A program made the translations under genes and the position numbers. Of a stretch of DNA of 64,000 bases, positions 1 through 14,000 are shown piece by piece; position 1 is the stretch's first letter, and every line of letters begins with the position of its first letter. The notes under the pieces were generated by a model. That model did no database searches. It was not told the origin of the DNA and saw only the letters and a list, made by a program, of their open reading frames with translations. The stretch is from Brachypodius melanocephalos. Taxonomy: Eukaryota > Chordata > Aves > Passeriformes > Pycnonotidae. Location of the stretch: assembly GCA_013398615.1 (NCBI GenBank), contig VZSR01003807.1, forward strand, positions 3,936,307-4,000,306, in the 5' to 3' direction.

Positions 1-651
1 ATTCAATGCCTAACATAGCTCAGATCTGGTTAATCAAAGTAGAGATAGTAAACTACTAGGCAGCCATATATTTAGCAAGTCACAAATGTGAAAGAAACAA
101 AATGCAAAGTAATTTTTGCCAGTATACTGGAGTTCCCAGATTTAAGTCATGATTCTTTCACCTGACCCTCAGCAGGAACTTTAATACAATCACGGAGGGT
201 AGACGGCACATCTGGAGGTGTCTACACCAGAATCCTTACTCAAAGCAGGGTCAAATAAAGCAGCTTGTTATATTTAGAGCTTTGTGTAAGAGGTCCAATC
301 TACACTGTCTCAGTGGACATTAAATTACTACTGAGCAACTCTTCTGCACCAAGGTCTTACACACGCTTCAAATTTAGAACAAATAACTACATGTTTTAAT
401 TAACAGTGCTTGCTTTTAACTGCACATTTTGACCTGAAACAGACAAACTTTCAGAGCCCAAGTCTTTAACAAAATATAGTTTTAAGAGAGAAAGATGAAT
501 GCATACAAGACTGGTAGAAGCAGTCACCTGTTAGTCTAGGAAAAGGAGAATTTTTTCATTCACAAGTATTTTGAAAACTATGCATCAGTTAGTACCACTG
601 CAATGACAATGCATTAGGAATGTATTTTTTATGAGAATGAAATACATGAAT

Positions 652-668
652 ACACACACACACACACA
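652..668. repeat. (AC)n microsatellite, 17 bases
   Basis: Uninterrupted alternating A and C in the last visible LYST intron. Too short to be remarkable. Confidence 0.9.
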
Positions 669-828
669 TCAACACAGCCAGTCCAAGCTGGCCTTTACGC
701 TACAGGGGAGATCTACAGAGATGCAACAGTGTTACAGTCAAACTTTCACACACATTGGCAGGTAGCACAACAAATTGCAAACCCACACGCAGGTAGCAGG
801 TTACTTAACACACAAGTTCAGATATTTT

Positions 829-1110
829 ATAGAATCATACAGTGTTAAGGGATTGGAACAGACTTTTAAATTCTTCTAGTCCCAGCACCTCCAGCCATAG
901 GCAGGACGCCTGCCACTAGACCAGGTTGCTCAGAGCTTCATCCAGCCTGGCCTTGAACACTGCCAGGGCTGGGGCATCCACAACCTCCCTAAGCAACTTG
1001 TTTCAGTGTCTTGCCACCCTCACAGTGAAACATTTCTTCCTACTATCTAACCTAAACTTCCCCTCTTAATTTGTACCCATTACTCCTTGTCCTATCACTA
1101 TTATAGTTCC
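829..1110 (-). mobile_element. CR1 LINE 3'-end fragment
   Basis: Plus strand begins TAGAATCATAC and runs through the reverse complement of the CR1 3' end: CTTCATCCAGCCTGGCCTTG, a GGGGCATCCACAACCTCCCT block, and CTTGTCCTATCACTA near the far end. It is 5'-truncated, diverged and in the same orientation as LYST. CR1 3' ends of this form are diagnostic of bird and reptile genomes. Confidence 0.9.
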
Positions 1111-1960
1111 TGATCAAATATGAGATTATATAAATTATATGTTCATTTACAGAAATGTGGAACATCAAATTAAGAATCACAGACACTCAAACTTATTTTC
1201 ACAAAAAAAATTATGTTGAATATTCCTCTGGTACACATGAACAACCTCTATTCAAAAACAATAATTTGGTAATACTGATATAAAAAGAAAGTACTGAAAG
1301 TACTCATTTAGAAGAATGAGATTTCATATATTTTCCATATGGGAAAAGGACTGATTCCATGCACAATTTAATACTGTGATATGGTCTTCATACCCCCTCT
1401 TTACTAAAAAGTCTAAAACCACTTGAATAAACATTGTTTTAACTGAAGTAGTGCTTGAAGACTCAATTTCTTTTTCCTAAACAAAGTAGCAACAAGACAT
1501 CAATTGTAAGAGATATTACATTGTGATACACAGAATATAGCCAGTCACACATGAAATATATGGATGGATGATAGGGATTATGCACATATAAAGAAAACTG
1601 TCATCTTAATGCTTTCTACCAGATAAGACAGCTGCTTATGGCTCACTACTTCAACTGCTACCTGGTCAAGGCACTCTCACACATCTAGCAGGTCTGTTTA
1701 ACAAATTAAATGATTCTGCTTCTTTGGTCCACTTCACTGCCTGAGCCATCAATGTGGCAATTTGTTTGAATTTAAGAATCAAGAGTAGTTTAGGTAGCAT
1801 GTTCTATTCCCTCCTTCTTACTCTGCTGTTCAGGCATCAAGCTCCAAGGGACAGGAGGAGCTTTGTAAGAAATATATGTGGGAAAATAAAACTTTATGCA
1901 CTGTAGTCATTTGCCAAAAGATTGTCTCTTAACATCCTTGTTTTTCCAGTATTGTTTTAC

Positions 1961-2092
1961 CTTCCAGTGGTAAAGCTGTAAATCCAGTTGGAGATGTAAT
2001 CACAAACGTAGAATTGTCTACTGACTTCCCACCACTGCTGGAATTTCTCAGGTACCTAAGTGATTCAACTTTCTCCTGGAAAATTTTGCCAT
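1961..2092 (-). CDS. LYST: LYST exon 21, last one in the window (residues 2039-2082)
   Basis: 132 bases, acceptor TTTACTTTTTAG, donor CTGGAAG before GTAAAA. It encodes [20 protein letters not shown], then GGKSVDN and [15 protein letters not shown]. Avian differences from mammals cluster in the Ser/Gly loop. It leaves one base; the next exon is outside the window. Confidence 0.95.
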
Positions 2093-5000
2093 CTAAAAAG
2101 TAAAGGGGAAAAGTTATGTAAAAGCTTTTTATGTTTGCATTGCTGATAAATTAGACTCACAGTAGTCAGGTGGTTACATTTTGAGCTGATCACTGGAGGC
2201 TAATGAGAAGTGCTCAAGTCCCAACAAGTGAGAAAAAGCACTTTTTGGTTTAGTTATATAACTACAAAATTTACTTTAGAACAACAAAAATATTATGATG
2301 CACTAAAGCAGTGACATTTAAAGACAGTCCTTGCAGATATACAAGTAGTTACAACTGACTTATTGTCATGTCAAAACCAGGCAGCTGCTCGCAAACAGCC
2401 TAAAAAGGCTTCAAGTATCAAAACATGCATTCTCCCCTAACTCAGAATTTTACAACAGTTAGTATTAGAGGACAGATGCAGATAAACACAACTGTGCTGC
2501 TTTTGAAACTGATCACTAAAACTTGAGGTACACAGGTATTTGCAAAAGGAGAAAATATTTCAAACTTGGATGATGCTTTCCATGTTTACAAATGTTATTG
2601 CTTAGCTCCTACAATGCTAGTATTAAAGCATGAACTATACATTGTTTTACATTTTTAAGAAGAGCAAGAAATATTTTGTAAAGCTCACATCAGTCATTTT
2701 GCCAACATGATCATCCAGTACAGATATATTAAAGCAGCTGTTCTAGGTCTGCACTCCTCAAAGCCCAACAAGCACTGCCAGGAGCTTGTATGCAATGAAC
2801 TGGTGGTGCCTGACGATGTCTTGCAGTGCAAATCATCACTTCCTAAAAATACTCCTCAGGCCCTTTTATTTTTCTAGGAATTCAGTAACAGGAAACAAGA
2901 AAGTAGAAGTGGAGAAAGGACCAAATATACATTTCTGAAGAAGTTCCATTTACAGGTAAGATAATGTTTTGGGTTTTTTTCCTAAATCTGGCAACAGACA
3001 AATAGGTAGCTAAACTTAAGCATACCATTTAGCACCATCAAACTTTAAGAAAGTTAAAGGCATAACCACCACAAAAATTATCTGTGGCTGTGGACAGAAG
3101 AAAGCTCTCCAGGTAAACCAAGTCAACAGTCTAACTCTAACCTATTTCAGAAAAGTAAAAGTAGTTGACACTATTAAGTCTCAACAGTTCAATAATTTTT
3201 AATATATTGTCATAGTCATTAAAATACAGCAAACTACTTTTTAAAACATTAGTTTATGACCAGATTTTTATCTTATTGTTTCTCTAAATGTGGCATATTT
3301 ACCTATGTGCAGGGAAAAGTAGAAGTTGGTAGGGTTGTGACAAACATATGTATTAGTGGGAGGGTGAACTGCTAAGAGGAAATTGAAAACCAGTGTCAAC
3401 AATTCCAGGTCTGGAGGAGAACCAAGTACTTCTTCAATTATTTTCACAAATGACCTGCAAACCTCCCGAGGCAGGGATGCAAGGTGTCCCTCCTTATGCT
3501 CCTAGAAATAAAGTGTAGTACAATGTAAGATACTTGCAATTTTAATTTGACAAATTGTCTTTTTTTAAAAAATTGTCATGCTGCAATAGAACAGACAAGA
3601 AAAAGAAGCTCAGTTGTATTCTTTCATTTTGAGAGGAGCTACCATATGTCCTGAATGTTATCTAAGTCCATCACACACCAAATATTGCATATGTTATGCA
3701 AGTTGATTTCTAGAAAAATGAGCATCTTCTCCATACTATACTGCTCTGCCATGAAATGCTGGAAATTTAAGCCATGAATCACCATTGAAAGTATGGTTTA
3801 TTGTCACTGGATTATGTATTTGTAGAGAAATTAATGGTTGCCAATACCAGTAATTCAAACATGTTAATAAATTTCCAAACCACAGAGTCTGCTGTATTTC
3901 CACTTCAGTAACCATTTTTATAAATGGTACACATTTGAGATTAATTGATAATTATAATTTCAGCTTAATCAAGCATTTTATGTTTTGACAATGGCTACCT
4001 GAAAAAATCTATTAAAAGAATATTGATTTTAGAACAAAACTTCAAGGAACTTGTGGGAAACCTCAACGAGAAGTGAGCATGGTGATTGTCTTGTTTCTTT
4101 CTGATTTTGCTAAATTTATCTCCTTTTTTGATACCCAAGCACCTCAACTGAGACTGCTCTAGGAAAAGATTAAATGAAGTTAATTTAAATAAGTTTTTCC
4201 AAAGAGAATGGCTTATATATTTTCACCTTTGTTCCATCAGTCCCCACAAAACTGCCTAATCATTAAGCAATTTGAGTATTTTTTTTTTAAATCAAGAAAT
4301 TTTTTCCCCAATATGCAAAACAACAGGAGAAATATTATAAAACATTCTGTATCTAGGCATTTGCATTAATGCGCAATTTTAGAAGTTAACTATATCACTA
4401 ACAAGTTCCAAACATAGAGAACACCACATAAAATGAAGAAAATAAAAATTAACAGATACTAAAATGAGCAAAATATTTTTGTAAAAAATTCACTAGAAGA
4501 GGAAAAAACCCAAGAAATGCATTTCATGTGCTGAAGTGAGAAACCCAGAATAAAAAGGAATGAATGACAGAAAATAAGAGTATAGGAAGAAATAATTACA
4601 ATACATATTTTTACAAATAGATATATGTGTTATAAGCAGGAAACCATTTCAAAATCATGTTCTTAAGAAATGTCTGTTAAAGGACTGAAGCATTTCTCTA
4701 AAGTCCTTTTTGGCACAGCTGTTTCCATGACAGGAAGGAAGCTACTACTGGACCAAAATTTTGAGATGAGTGCTCAGACTGAGCACTACAGGCAGGCTGC
4801 CCCATTAGCTCTGATGAGCTACAGCACAGAGCTTCACTACCTGCACAGTATCTGGTTTTCAGTAACAAAGACAAGAATCAGCAAGAGACATCTCAGGTCT
4901 TTGTATGTAAAAGGGACAGTTCATTTCAGCTCCTGCTGCTGTATGGCTGTGCAAGTAACCTAGAGCCTATGTTTCCAGATCACACCAGATGGTTACAGGC

Positions 5001-8000
5001 TCCTGTCTCTTCTGTTCAGCAGTAAATAGAGCAACCAGTAAGGAACTGCACCAGTTTACAGCAACAATGCCTGTTGAAGATGGAAGTAGTCTGGAAGCAC
5101 AGAGGACAGTCTACTCAATTTTTACTATGGAATTTAGTCCCTTCTACGCCAGCCTCCCCAAATAAAAATGAGTATTTGCCAAGCACAAAGTAGGATTTCA
5201 GAGTGGAAGTACCTGCAGAACCTGACAAGTTAACAGGAAGTGATGGACCACTTGAGCTTTCAATAGCTGTTTAATGTTAAACATCTGTTGGTGATGGTTA
5301 GCTCTGATAAGGATTTCTAGAGCTGCTAACAGGGTTTCCCAAACACCTTGCTGAAAAACAAGAAACAGGAATGTAGCTTCAAAAATGTATCTGTGAGTCT
5401 ATATACTGAGGAAGAAAAAAACAACAAAGTCAAGTTAGCTTTACACCTAAGATGACGACTAAATAAGTGCAAGTGATCAGGTCAGAACAGGTTAGAAACT
5501 AATCAGAAAATTCATGCTCATAGAAAATAAGGCATGTTCTAATGATTAAGTTACAAAAAAATTAATTACTTGTCTAAAATTAGTTTTGTACATTCTTAGC
5601 TATATTGACCCTGAATGGTTATTTTCAACAATTTAACTCCAAAAGAAAACAGGTCTTTCTTAGTTTTTCCACAAAAATTTATCAATTCATTTAAGAAGTC
5701 ATATGCATACAGCACATTTACAGAATTTAATACACTAAGGCTACCTCCATCACTGATCATAGGAGATTGATATTACTAACCGCTATTCAAAGAAAAACAA
5801 GGAACATTATTTTAGAAAATTGTAGTAATTAACTAACTAGTACTACTCCAGTTACTAACATGTAACAGGAGAAATTAATTTCAGATTTCATAATACTTTT
5901 TTTTTAATATGGACTTTTAGACCTGAAGTATTTCCAACATTATTTACCTTTGCTTTAGACCATATCTTCCAGTCAAGCAGCAGCTTTTCTAACAACTGGA
6001 CATCTTGAATAACTGCAGTAGAATCCGGGTCAAGCTGGAATTGCCCATTTTCATTTATAGAGAGAATCTCATCACTGCAGCATCCTTCAAGGAGAGTCTT
6101 ACAGAAAGGGGAAACGCTTTTTGAGTAACAAAACAGAGCAGTACAGTTTTTGTATCCAATTTACAAAAAAAAATTAAAATCTTTAAAGAGACAGCATACT
6201 CTTGATATGGAAGACATCTACCTGGTCAACACCAATCTTGCTTCAAATCACTGTTCCACCCTTGTAAAAACAGCTTCAAATGCACAATTAAAATCTCAGA
6301 GAAGTTTCTAGATTTGTCCTAATATTAAGCAAAATATCAGGTTTAAAAGAGGACTTTACCTTCAGCATGCAAAATCCAACAATGCATTTTGATTTGATCA
6401 ACACCCGACGAATCATAGAGTAACCATTACAGTTGTCCATCTCCTGTATTCTCTGTTGATTGTATTTTGTTAAAGATAGTATAAGTTGTAGTGCTAAAGC
6501 TTGAGTGTCTTCACAGCTGCTTATCTCTACTACCTGAGGAAAAGGCAAATTTAATAACAGTTTAAGTGAGAAATGTCTAGAAAAAAGCTTTGTTGCACTC
6601 CTAAATAACTACTTATGGTTTAAATCTCTTCTAAAGCATTTGAGATTATGTACTTAATCTTAACTTTGTATCTGTGTACATTCAGATATTATACTTGAAG
6701 TGATACTTTCTACTGTGCTAAATTATTATCTGCTAAGGAAATACAAGAATCCCTTTCCAAGAAAAAAATCTGCTCTAAATAAATTTTAAGTAGAAGGCAC
6801 TTGTCATACTACAGAGTCACAAGGTCATGAAATACATGAGCCACTAATAAGAATAAACTCTCTGCTCCAAAAAAGTACTTTTCTGAAGTGTTGAAGTTAT
6901 AAAAAAGGTTCCTGAAGTTCTAGACTAAATCTAGCTGTAAATATCAAACATGAAAGTTTTAATTTATCCATAAAGAGATTAGAAATTTTATAGATGAAGA
7001 CCATGAACCTTTTTCCCTCTTTGCTTTCTACAATTCTTGAATTCCAAGAGCAACTCGTATTTTTACCAAAAATATACAAGAATGAAATCTCACATTGATG
7101 GGATTTCAGATCCTATAGGTTCTCTTGATATGTACCTGTTAATTCTGCTGCACTTACACATTTATAAACCTGTATCATAAGACCTGTATTGTCTCACAGC
7201 TGATCTATTATTTGCTTGCCTTACTGATGCAAACAATCTTCAGCAGGGTCTATAGGAGATACTCAGCATCAATTTACATGATAAAATAACATGGATGAGG
7301 ATTTTCACCTCAGATTTCACTATCAGTGGTGAAATTACAACAGGTAGTGTCTTTATAATCATACACTCATGTGCATTTGTTACTACTCTCACCATATCTT
7401 TCAGAGCAATAACAGAGGCATATAAACCCGACAAGTCTTAGGCTACAGTAGAATTTTGAATTAACTGTAGTACGCCAGAGACTGCTAGCACAAATATTAG
7501 CCTCTCCATATGCAGGTCACAGTTAAGCAGTAACTAAATTATAGCCTTACTATTTTTCAAATAGCAATTTTTCTTTGGATAAGCCTTTGAACATGGCTAA
7601 ACAGTTATGGCCAAAAAGCTCTCACTGTTCACTAAATAAAAATTAAGCTTTGCACACCATGGAGTTTCATTTTTATTCATACTTGCATTATGAATATCCT
7701 GTGGTTAAAGTGGTTAAAGCTCTGCAATGAATTCAGGTGCATGCCTCAAAATCAGAGATGAAAAATACACACAGTTCTAAAATATCCCTAAAAATAATTT
7801 TTGATATTTAAAAGCCCCATTTCTAAATCAGAATTTAACACTCATCTTACATACTGGCAATATTATAAAAACCATAATACAACAGAATTATAATTACATT
7901 TCCAGTTTAAGACAACCTGCATGATGCAGCCTTATGCCACAAGTATTTTCCACAAGTTTTCTTTAACAGAAAAGCAGCACGTGCAGGCTATTCTAGCAAG

Positions 8001-11000
8001 GCAGATAGAATGTCATTTTCTACCCAAGATACAAGGAAAATTTTATATGGAAAAACACATACACACCCCCCTCTCCCCCAGCTCCCTTACCCTAGCAAAG
8101 AGGAAAACGAATGCGCCAGTGCCTCCAATTTCATGTAGTATACCCTGGAGAGTTTTATATTCAACTGACTGAAGTGCTTTTAGGTGGTGAGAGTCCAACA
8201 CATTGCTCTGAACTTCTTTCAGACTGAAAGGTCTCTGAGAAGGTACAGTTTTCACTTGACCTTTCAGTCTAATGACAGGCTCATATATGGTGTACTGACC
8301 AGGGCAGCTTGTGGTATAAACAACAGCAAGACTCTCCTGGAAAAAAAGGAGTTTAATTTATTTCTAGAAATTTAATACAAAACCCCCCACATAGCAAAGA
8401 TGCAAAAAGCCAAACACAAAAGTCACCTAACAGCAAAGTAGTAACAACTTCAGCAGTTCATTTCTACTTTACCATTAACATGCACTGAGGTTGCATGTGG
8501 ATGCATGTACACTAAAATGCAACAGGATTCCCAAATCTTGGCAAGCTCATTCAATAGCTAAAGCACAGAAAATTAAGAAAATGCTTAGTAGTTTCACCAA
8601 AGATCCCCTTCTCATCACCTGAAGAATACATAACTGTTTTGCATAAACAACTAAGTTACTGACAAATTTAAAATAAAATGAGCATATAGAGTAAAGCGTT
8701 TACTTTTCTAACATGGCAAGTCCAAAATATTGAAGTTTCAAAAAATCTTCTCCAGCTTTTCGTTTTAATTTTATTCTTGCTTTGCCATAAGAGAAACTCA
8801 AAACAAGTTTCATTAATGAAGAGATTTAAACCAAAACCAAAGCTCCTAGGGAAAGTAATTAACTTATTTTCACAGAAATGTAAAAGTGATTTCATTTAAG
8901 GAGCTTGCACTCTATGCAAAAGTGCAAAGATTAATTTCTCACTTGAGCACATGGTTCTTCCCTCTGCCTATCTGGTGTTCTGTAAGGCAAAGTAAGCTTA
9001 TAAGTAGCACGACTGATTTGTTAAGCTCTTATACCATTCATTTCTTCTTAACCTATTCAAACTTTAGTACCATTGTCTACAAGGATCACATCCAGAAAGA
9101 ATGAGCCTTTGCCTACAGCTACAAAATGAAATCAGAAAAATCCCTCTAGTGGGAACAATTCATACAGCAGGAATTAGAGTGTATGAATTCCCAGACTATA
9201 GCAGCCTTCACTGATAAGCAAGTTTTATTTTATTCTTCTTCTAGCAATAAGTATATTTACATCTGCATCTGGCAGGACTGTTTCAGTCAGGAAAGATGAG
9301 AAAAGCAGTATCTGCCGGCCGGAAAATTACTTTTCAGCCAAACGTGATGCAAACTTACTTCCTCCAAAACCTTCAAGGAATTTGGATTAATTCTTTTGCT
9401 TCCTTAAAACAGATAAACCCTAATTTCTCTTCTCTCAGTTTTAATTTTAAAGATTAATTTAGCAGTCCTTGGCTACTTTTACACTAAATGAAGGGAAAAG
9501 CTATGTATCTATCCTAGAGCTTTTGGAGGTTCCTGTTTATCCACTATGACTTAATGTGCAGTATTATTTATAGAGGCTGGAACATGTAGAAATTTTCAGA
9601 ACCCAACCTAAAGCAAGATGAAATGGTGACCCTGTGTGGAGTTCAGCCCCCATTAAAATAAGTAGGAAGAGCCCTGCAATGATCTTAATGAGAAGAGGAT
9701 TTGATCCTCTCTGCTTTGATCAGATGAAGCACTTTGGGAGACAGCAGAAACATGTTCCACTTTCTTAATCAGTTCTAAAAGATTAAGGACCATTTTTAAG
9801 TAGAAACTTACAATTAAAACCCCAACATCCACTTCCTTTTTTGTCATGAAGAGCTCCTTAATTTGTTCACATTGTAGAATCTCTTTACTTATGTACTTTG
9901 AGCAGTCAGCCAATGTTTTGCCATATTTACAAGGCATTACAGATGTGAAGTCTGGGCCACATGTGTATAAGTAAAATGCTTCCTCTGGTCCAATATTTGC
10001 ACCTAAAATACAGAAAATAATCTGTTAACTCTTTACTGTACAATAAAGCAAAATTCATACATTGGCTAGTAGGATCAGAGACTTCACAAGGAATATCACC
10101 AACTGGATTTTGTAGGCTCCGATAATAAAAAAAAAATCAGTGCAGCCTAATGCTTGCTATTGGCTACAGCAGATCAGTGACTTCTGACACATCACAGGCC
10201 AGATTAACTCAGTAGCAAAAGGCAACGGAAACCTAGTCAGGAAAATGACCTGCATGAACTGAAGATCAACATCTCTGAATAATTTCACTTTTAAAAAATA
10301 AAATGTCATCCATCCAAGCCTCCTCAAAGCTTTCAAAGTATAGCACGATTACAGATAGCAACAACATGCTGCATTGTCTTGGAGACTTGAGCAGAATGCA
10401 ACAGCAACAGCTCACTACAACTGACAAAAGGGGAAAAAAAACCATAGGAAGTAGAAGACCAAATGAACCTTTCTCCCCTTTCTGGGCAGCACATCTTGGG
10501 TCATCTGTGACCTGAGAGCACAAACTCAAAAGAAGCATCCAGAAGGACCCAGGTCTGATGTGTGAGTGCAAGACAACTGTACAGCAGCAAATCCAGGGCT
10601 CTCTGGACACATCAGTTATGCAGGCAGCAAGCACATGGCAACCAGACCATATAGATTCTACAGGTTACAAATTTCTCACCTATACCCACAAATACACATC
10701 TACACACATAGGACCTGCATGCACCACACATCCTGGGCAGACTGATCTCACTTGTGGAGTAATCCTGACTGGGCCACAGCATCTGAAATGCCAGGTGACA
10801 AAGCAGCAGGGTGCCAGCCTTCAGCATCAAGCAAACACCCAGAAGTACTAGATAAGACTTCCCAAGGAAGGAGTTTTATACATCTAAGAAATCTCTAAAG
10901 TAACACTACAAGTTCCAGAAATAAGCATGCTAAACTCAGACCATTCAGTGGTTCAGATTTGTTAACTTTTTAACATGCTTTATGTAATTTGAAGCTAGCA

Positions 11001-14000
11001 GGTTAGCAGCAGGTAAGTGAAATCGATTTTCCAGGTAGCAGATTGAGTACTTTAAGGAAAAAAAAATAGAGCAAATATCATTATCTCTATCTCCTACCCC
11101 ATCGTATTATTTTTTAAAATCCTAAGAAAATTGCCAATTATGGCACTAAATAGAAAGCAAGAGAATACGGCAGAAGACATTAGGAAGTATCCAATACTGA
11201 AACATTTGCTTACATTCCCCTGATATATTATGCTGCTAAAGAGTGTATTATTGTTTTTACTGTAAAAACTTGGCATGTTAAAAGAGATATTAAAATAAGC
11301 CTTTGATTTTGGAGGGGAAAGAAGAAATGAGCACTTATTCAAGAAAAAAAGCATACAAAAGTACCATTAAATAGAAGCAGATTTCCAAGATCCCATCTAC
11401 CCGACAATCGAAGCAGATCTTCTTGGGATGATGTGCAATGGCCAATCATGCAAAATGTTTTGTTACTGTCAGATGATAGGCTTGTTTTCCTTGGTAGTGC
11501 AAAATCTAAATTAATCTCACATTGCCTAAAAATACAAATAAACAAACAAGTTTAAATATTAAGAACTGATCAAAATTGCTATCTAAGATATTCAGCTTAG
11601 GTTTAAAAATAATTTCAGTATTCAGTAGGTGAGAAGCCATGCTGTCAGCAACATTAAATTACTGAAGTCCTCTTCAACTTCCAGGCACCTTAAAACTCAG
11701 TAACATAATGACATATGCATTCCAATACTGCACAGAACAGATGAATAGAATCCCAGCTAGGGTTGCCATGAAATCAAGATTTCCTGATTCTGAAATTCCT
11801 TCCTTCCTTTGAACTCAAAGAGGAAATGGTTAGGTAACACTACACACACTTCTAAAACACCACAATTTTTCAATAATTTCTACTATTCCTAACAAGTCAA
11901 AGTCATTTAAGCATGTTAATGCACATCATGAAAACCATGGTTCCCAAATGTTGAGGATTCGCTTGTACCAGGAAACATTGTCAGAACTGGTGTGCTGCAC
12001 AGCCACAGGCAATAAGCCTGATGCTTTCAGAAAGCATCCAAATAACTTTATATGCCTTTACATAAACAGACTGATTGGACTGTAAAGGTCAGTCTAAACT
12101 TCCTGAAAGAGCCTAACTATTAACAAACTAGCAACTAAATCTACATATAGAGAGGCCTCAACAACTACACATGGGAAGAACATTGTAGCAGTTTAAGCTT
12201 TCCCCTGTATCTCCATATTTGGACTTCATTGAATACCAGCATGCACAGACTTAATACAGCCTTCACAGATTGGACTTTAGGAAGAAGGGGTAAAGACTGT
12301 GATATTGAATAAATTTCTGTTTCTCTAACCAGTGAATAATTCATACAGGCACAGGCCAACTCAACCTAGTACCAGGTACCTCATTTAGGAGCATGGACCT
12401 TAACTTGCAGTGCAAGTAGGACTTCTCACCGTCAGTTCTTGTCTGAAATATTTTTTAACTTCTTCCGTCTTCATTTTTCTCAGTGGAACAAAGTGACTGA
12501 CTTTTTTCCTATTCCTCTTAATTCCTATTTCCAACAATATTGCCAGTCCTGATCTACATCTTCTTACTCTGGATGCAACCAGACACATTATGCCTACTGC
12601 TAATTTCATGCCATGGTTTATTTTGGATCTTACTCAAAATCTTGTAGTGCTTACCTCTTTCCCTTATTTGTGATGAAGTAAAACATCGATGTCTGCACTG
12701 GTCCACAGTATAAACTGACAATTCTCAAAGTAATCCATGAATATTCTGGATATCATTAATATTCTAAAGAATTCCTAACAGTGTAACATACCCTATCTCC
12801 TATCCTCCTAGAAGACTACTCAACCTTAACTGCAGCTTGCACCAAAATACTGCACATATTTTCCTACCAGAAAGTATCTTTTAAAGAAGCTAAATATCTA
12901 GGTACAACTAATGTGTTCTTTACCTCTGACCAGAAACCCACAGCAACAGCTTTCCATGGAAATTTTTCTTGCCTTCCGGCTTCTGCAGGTATTTTAATGC
13001 CAAATGCTGCCACCTGCCCACACGGAAAACATTCCCTGGAGATTCAGCCTGTGCCAGCAGACCAGCTTTCATCTCGTCATTTGGATCCATGCACATACTA
13101 TGAAAACAATAGAAAAGTAAAAATGAGGGGGGGTGTTTTCACATTTGCATTTTAAGCCCCAAACCTGCACTTTTTGGCCTCAGTTAATTTGAGATTGCAT
13201 TCCTTAACTTTGACAGGTAATTTTTTTTATCACGGTTCTATTTTAGAGTGCTCAACATAAGCTAGGAAAATCATCACAATGCTTTAACCTTAGTTATTTA
13301 ACTTGTCTGCATAAATCTGCTTACATTTAAGATAAAGATATCTCCATTTTAGAGAAATTCAATTTATTGAAAAACTGCAGGTGCTTTGAACACTGAAATA
13401 AAGTGTTCTAAAATTGCAGTTTTAGACACATTTCAAGGATACTTAAGGACTATTTATGAGAACTAAATTAGGGCTAAAATGTGCTCAGAAGATTAAAACC
13501 AAGACTGTCCCAGTAAGCACTACATAACAGCAATTTTCACAGCTGAGGTGTGAAAACCTACAGCTACAAAAATCTTTTCCATCTCACATTTATTGTGTCA
13601 TTTCATTAGAACTTGAATTGCTACCTTGTGGGCAGTTATTTATAAATGATTACATGAAACACTCAAGACCAGAGCTTACCAGTTGAAGCTGATAAACCTG
13701 TATCCAATACACTTACTTGATGTTGCCCCATCAGTGTGCAAGATGTCTCTACTATAGAAATTAGTTCTCTACTCTCCATCAGTATTCTCTGCAAGTTGCT
13801 ATTAGAGGTAGCAATCCAATATGTCCACAGGACTGCTTCTGGACTAATACACCATACCGAAATATGAATGCTCCAGTGTTCAAGTCTGCCCAAACTTGTA
13901 TCATCAGAGCTTTGGAACCCAGTGAAATTATATGAATACAGCCATCTTCAACAAGTTTGTCTCCCAGGCTTACATATTCCATTCCTATAGACTTGGTTTC

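Larger units (their letters stand above)
1..1960 (-). other. LYST intron 21 (partial)
   Basis: AT-rich intron after exon 21. It holds a CR1 fragment (829-1110) and a short (AC)n at 652-668. The long following exon known from mammals does not appear in any frame, so the intron continues to the left. Nothing else is recognisable. Confidence 0.85.

Noticed and set aside
10266..10851. Overlapping 70-122-codon frames on both strands
   Set aside because: They sit inside the LYST intron between exons 14 and 15, without homology or suitable splice sites.
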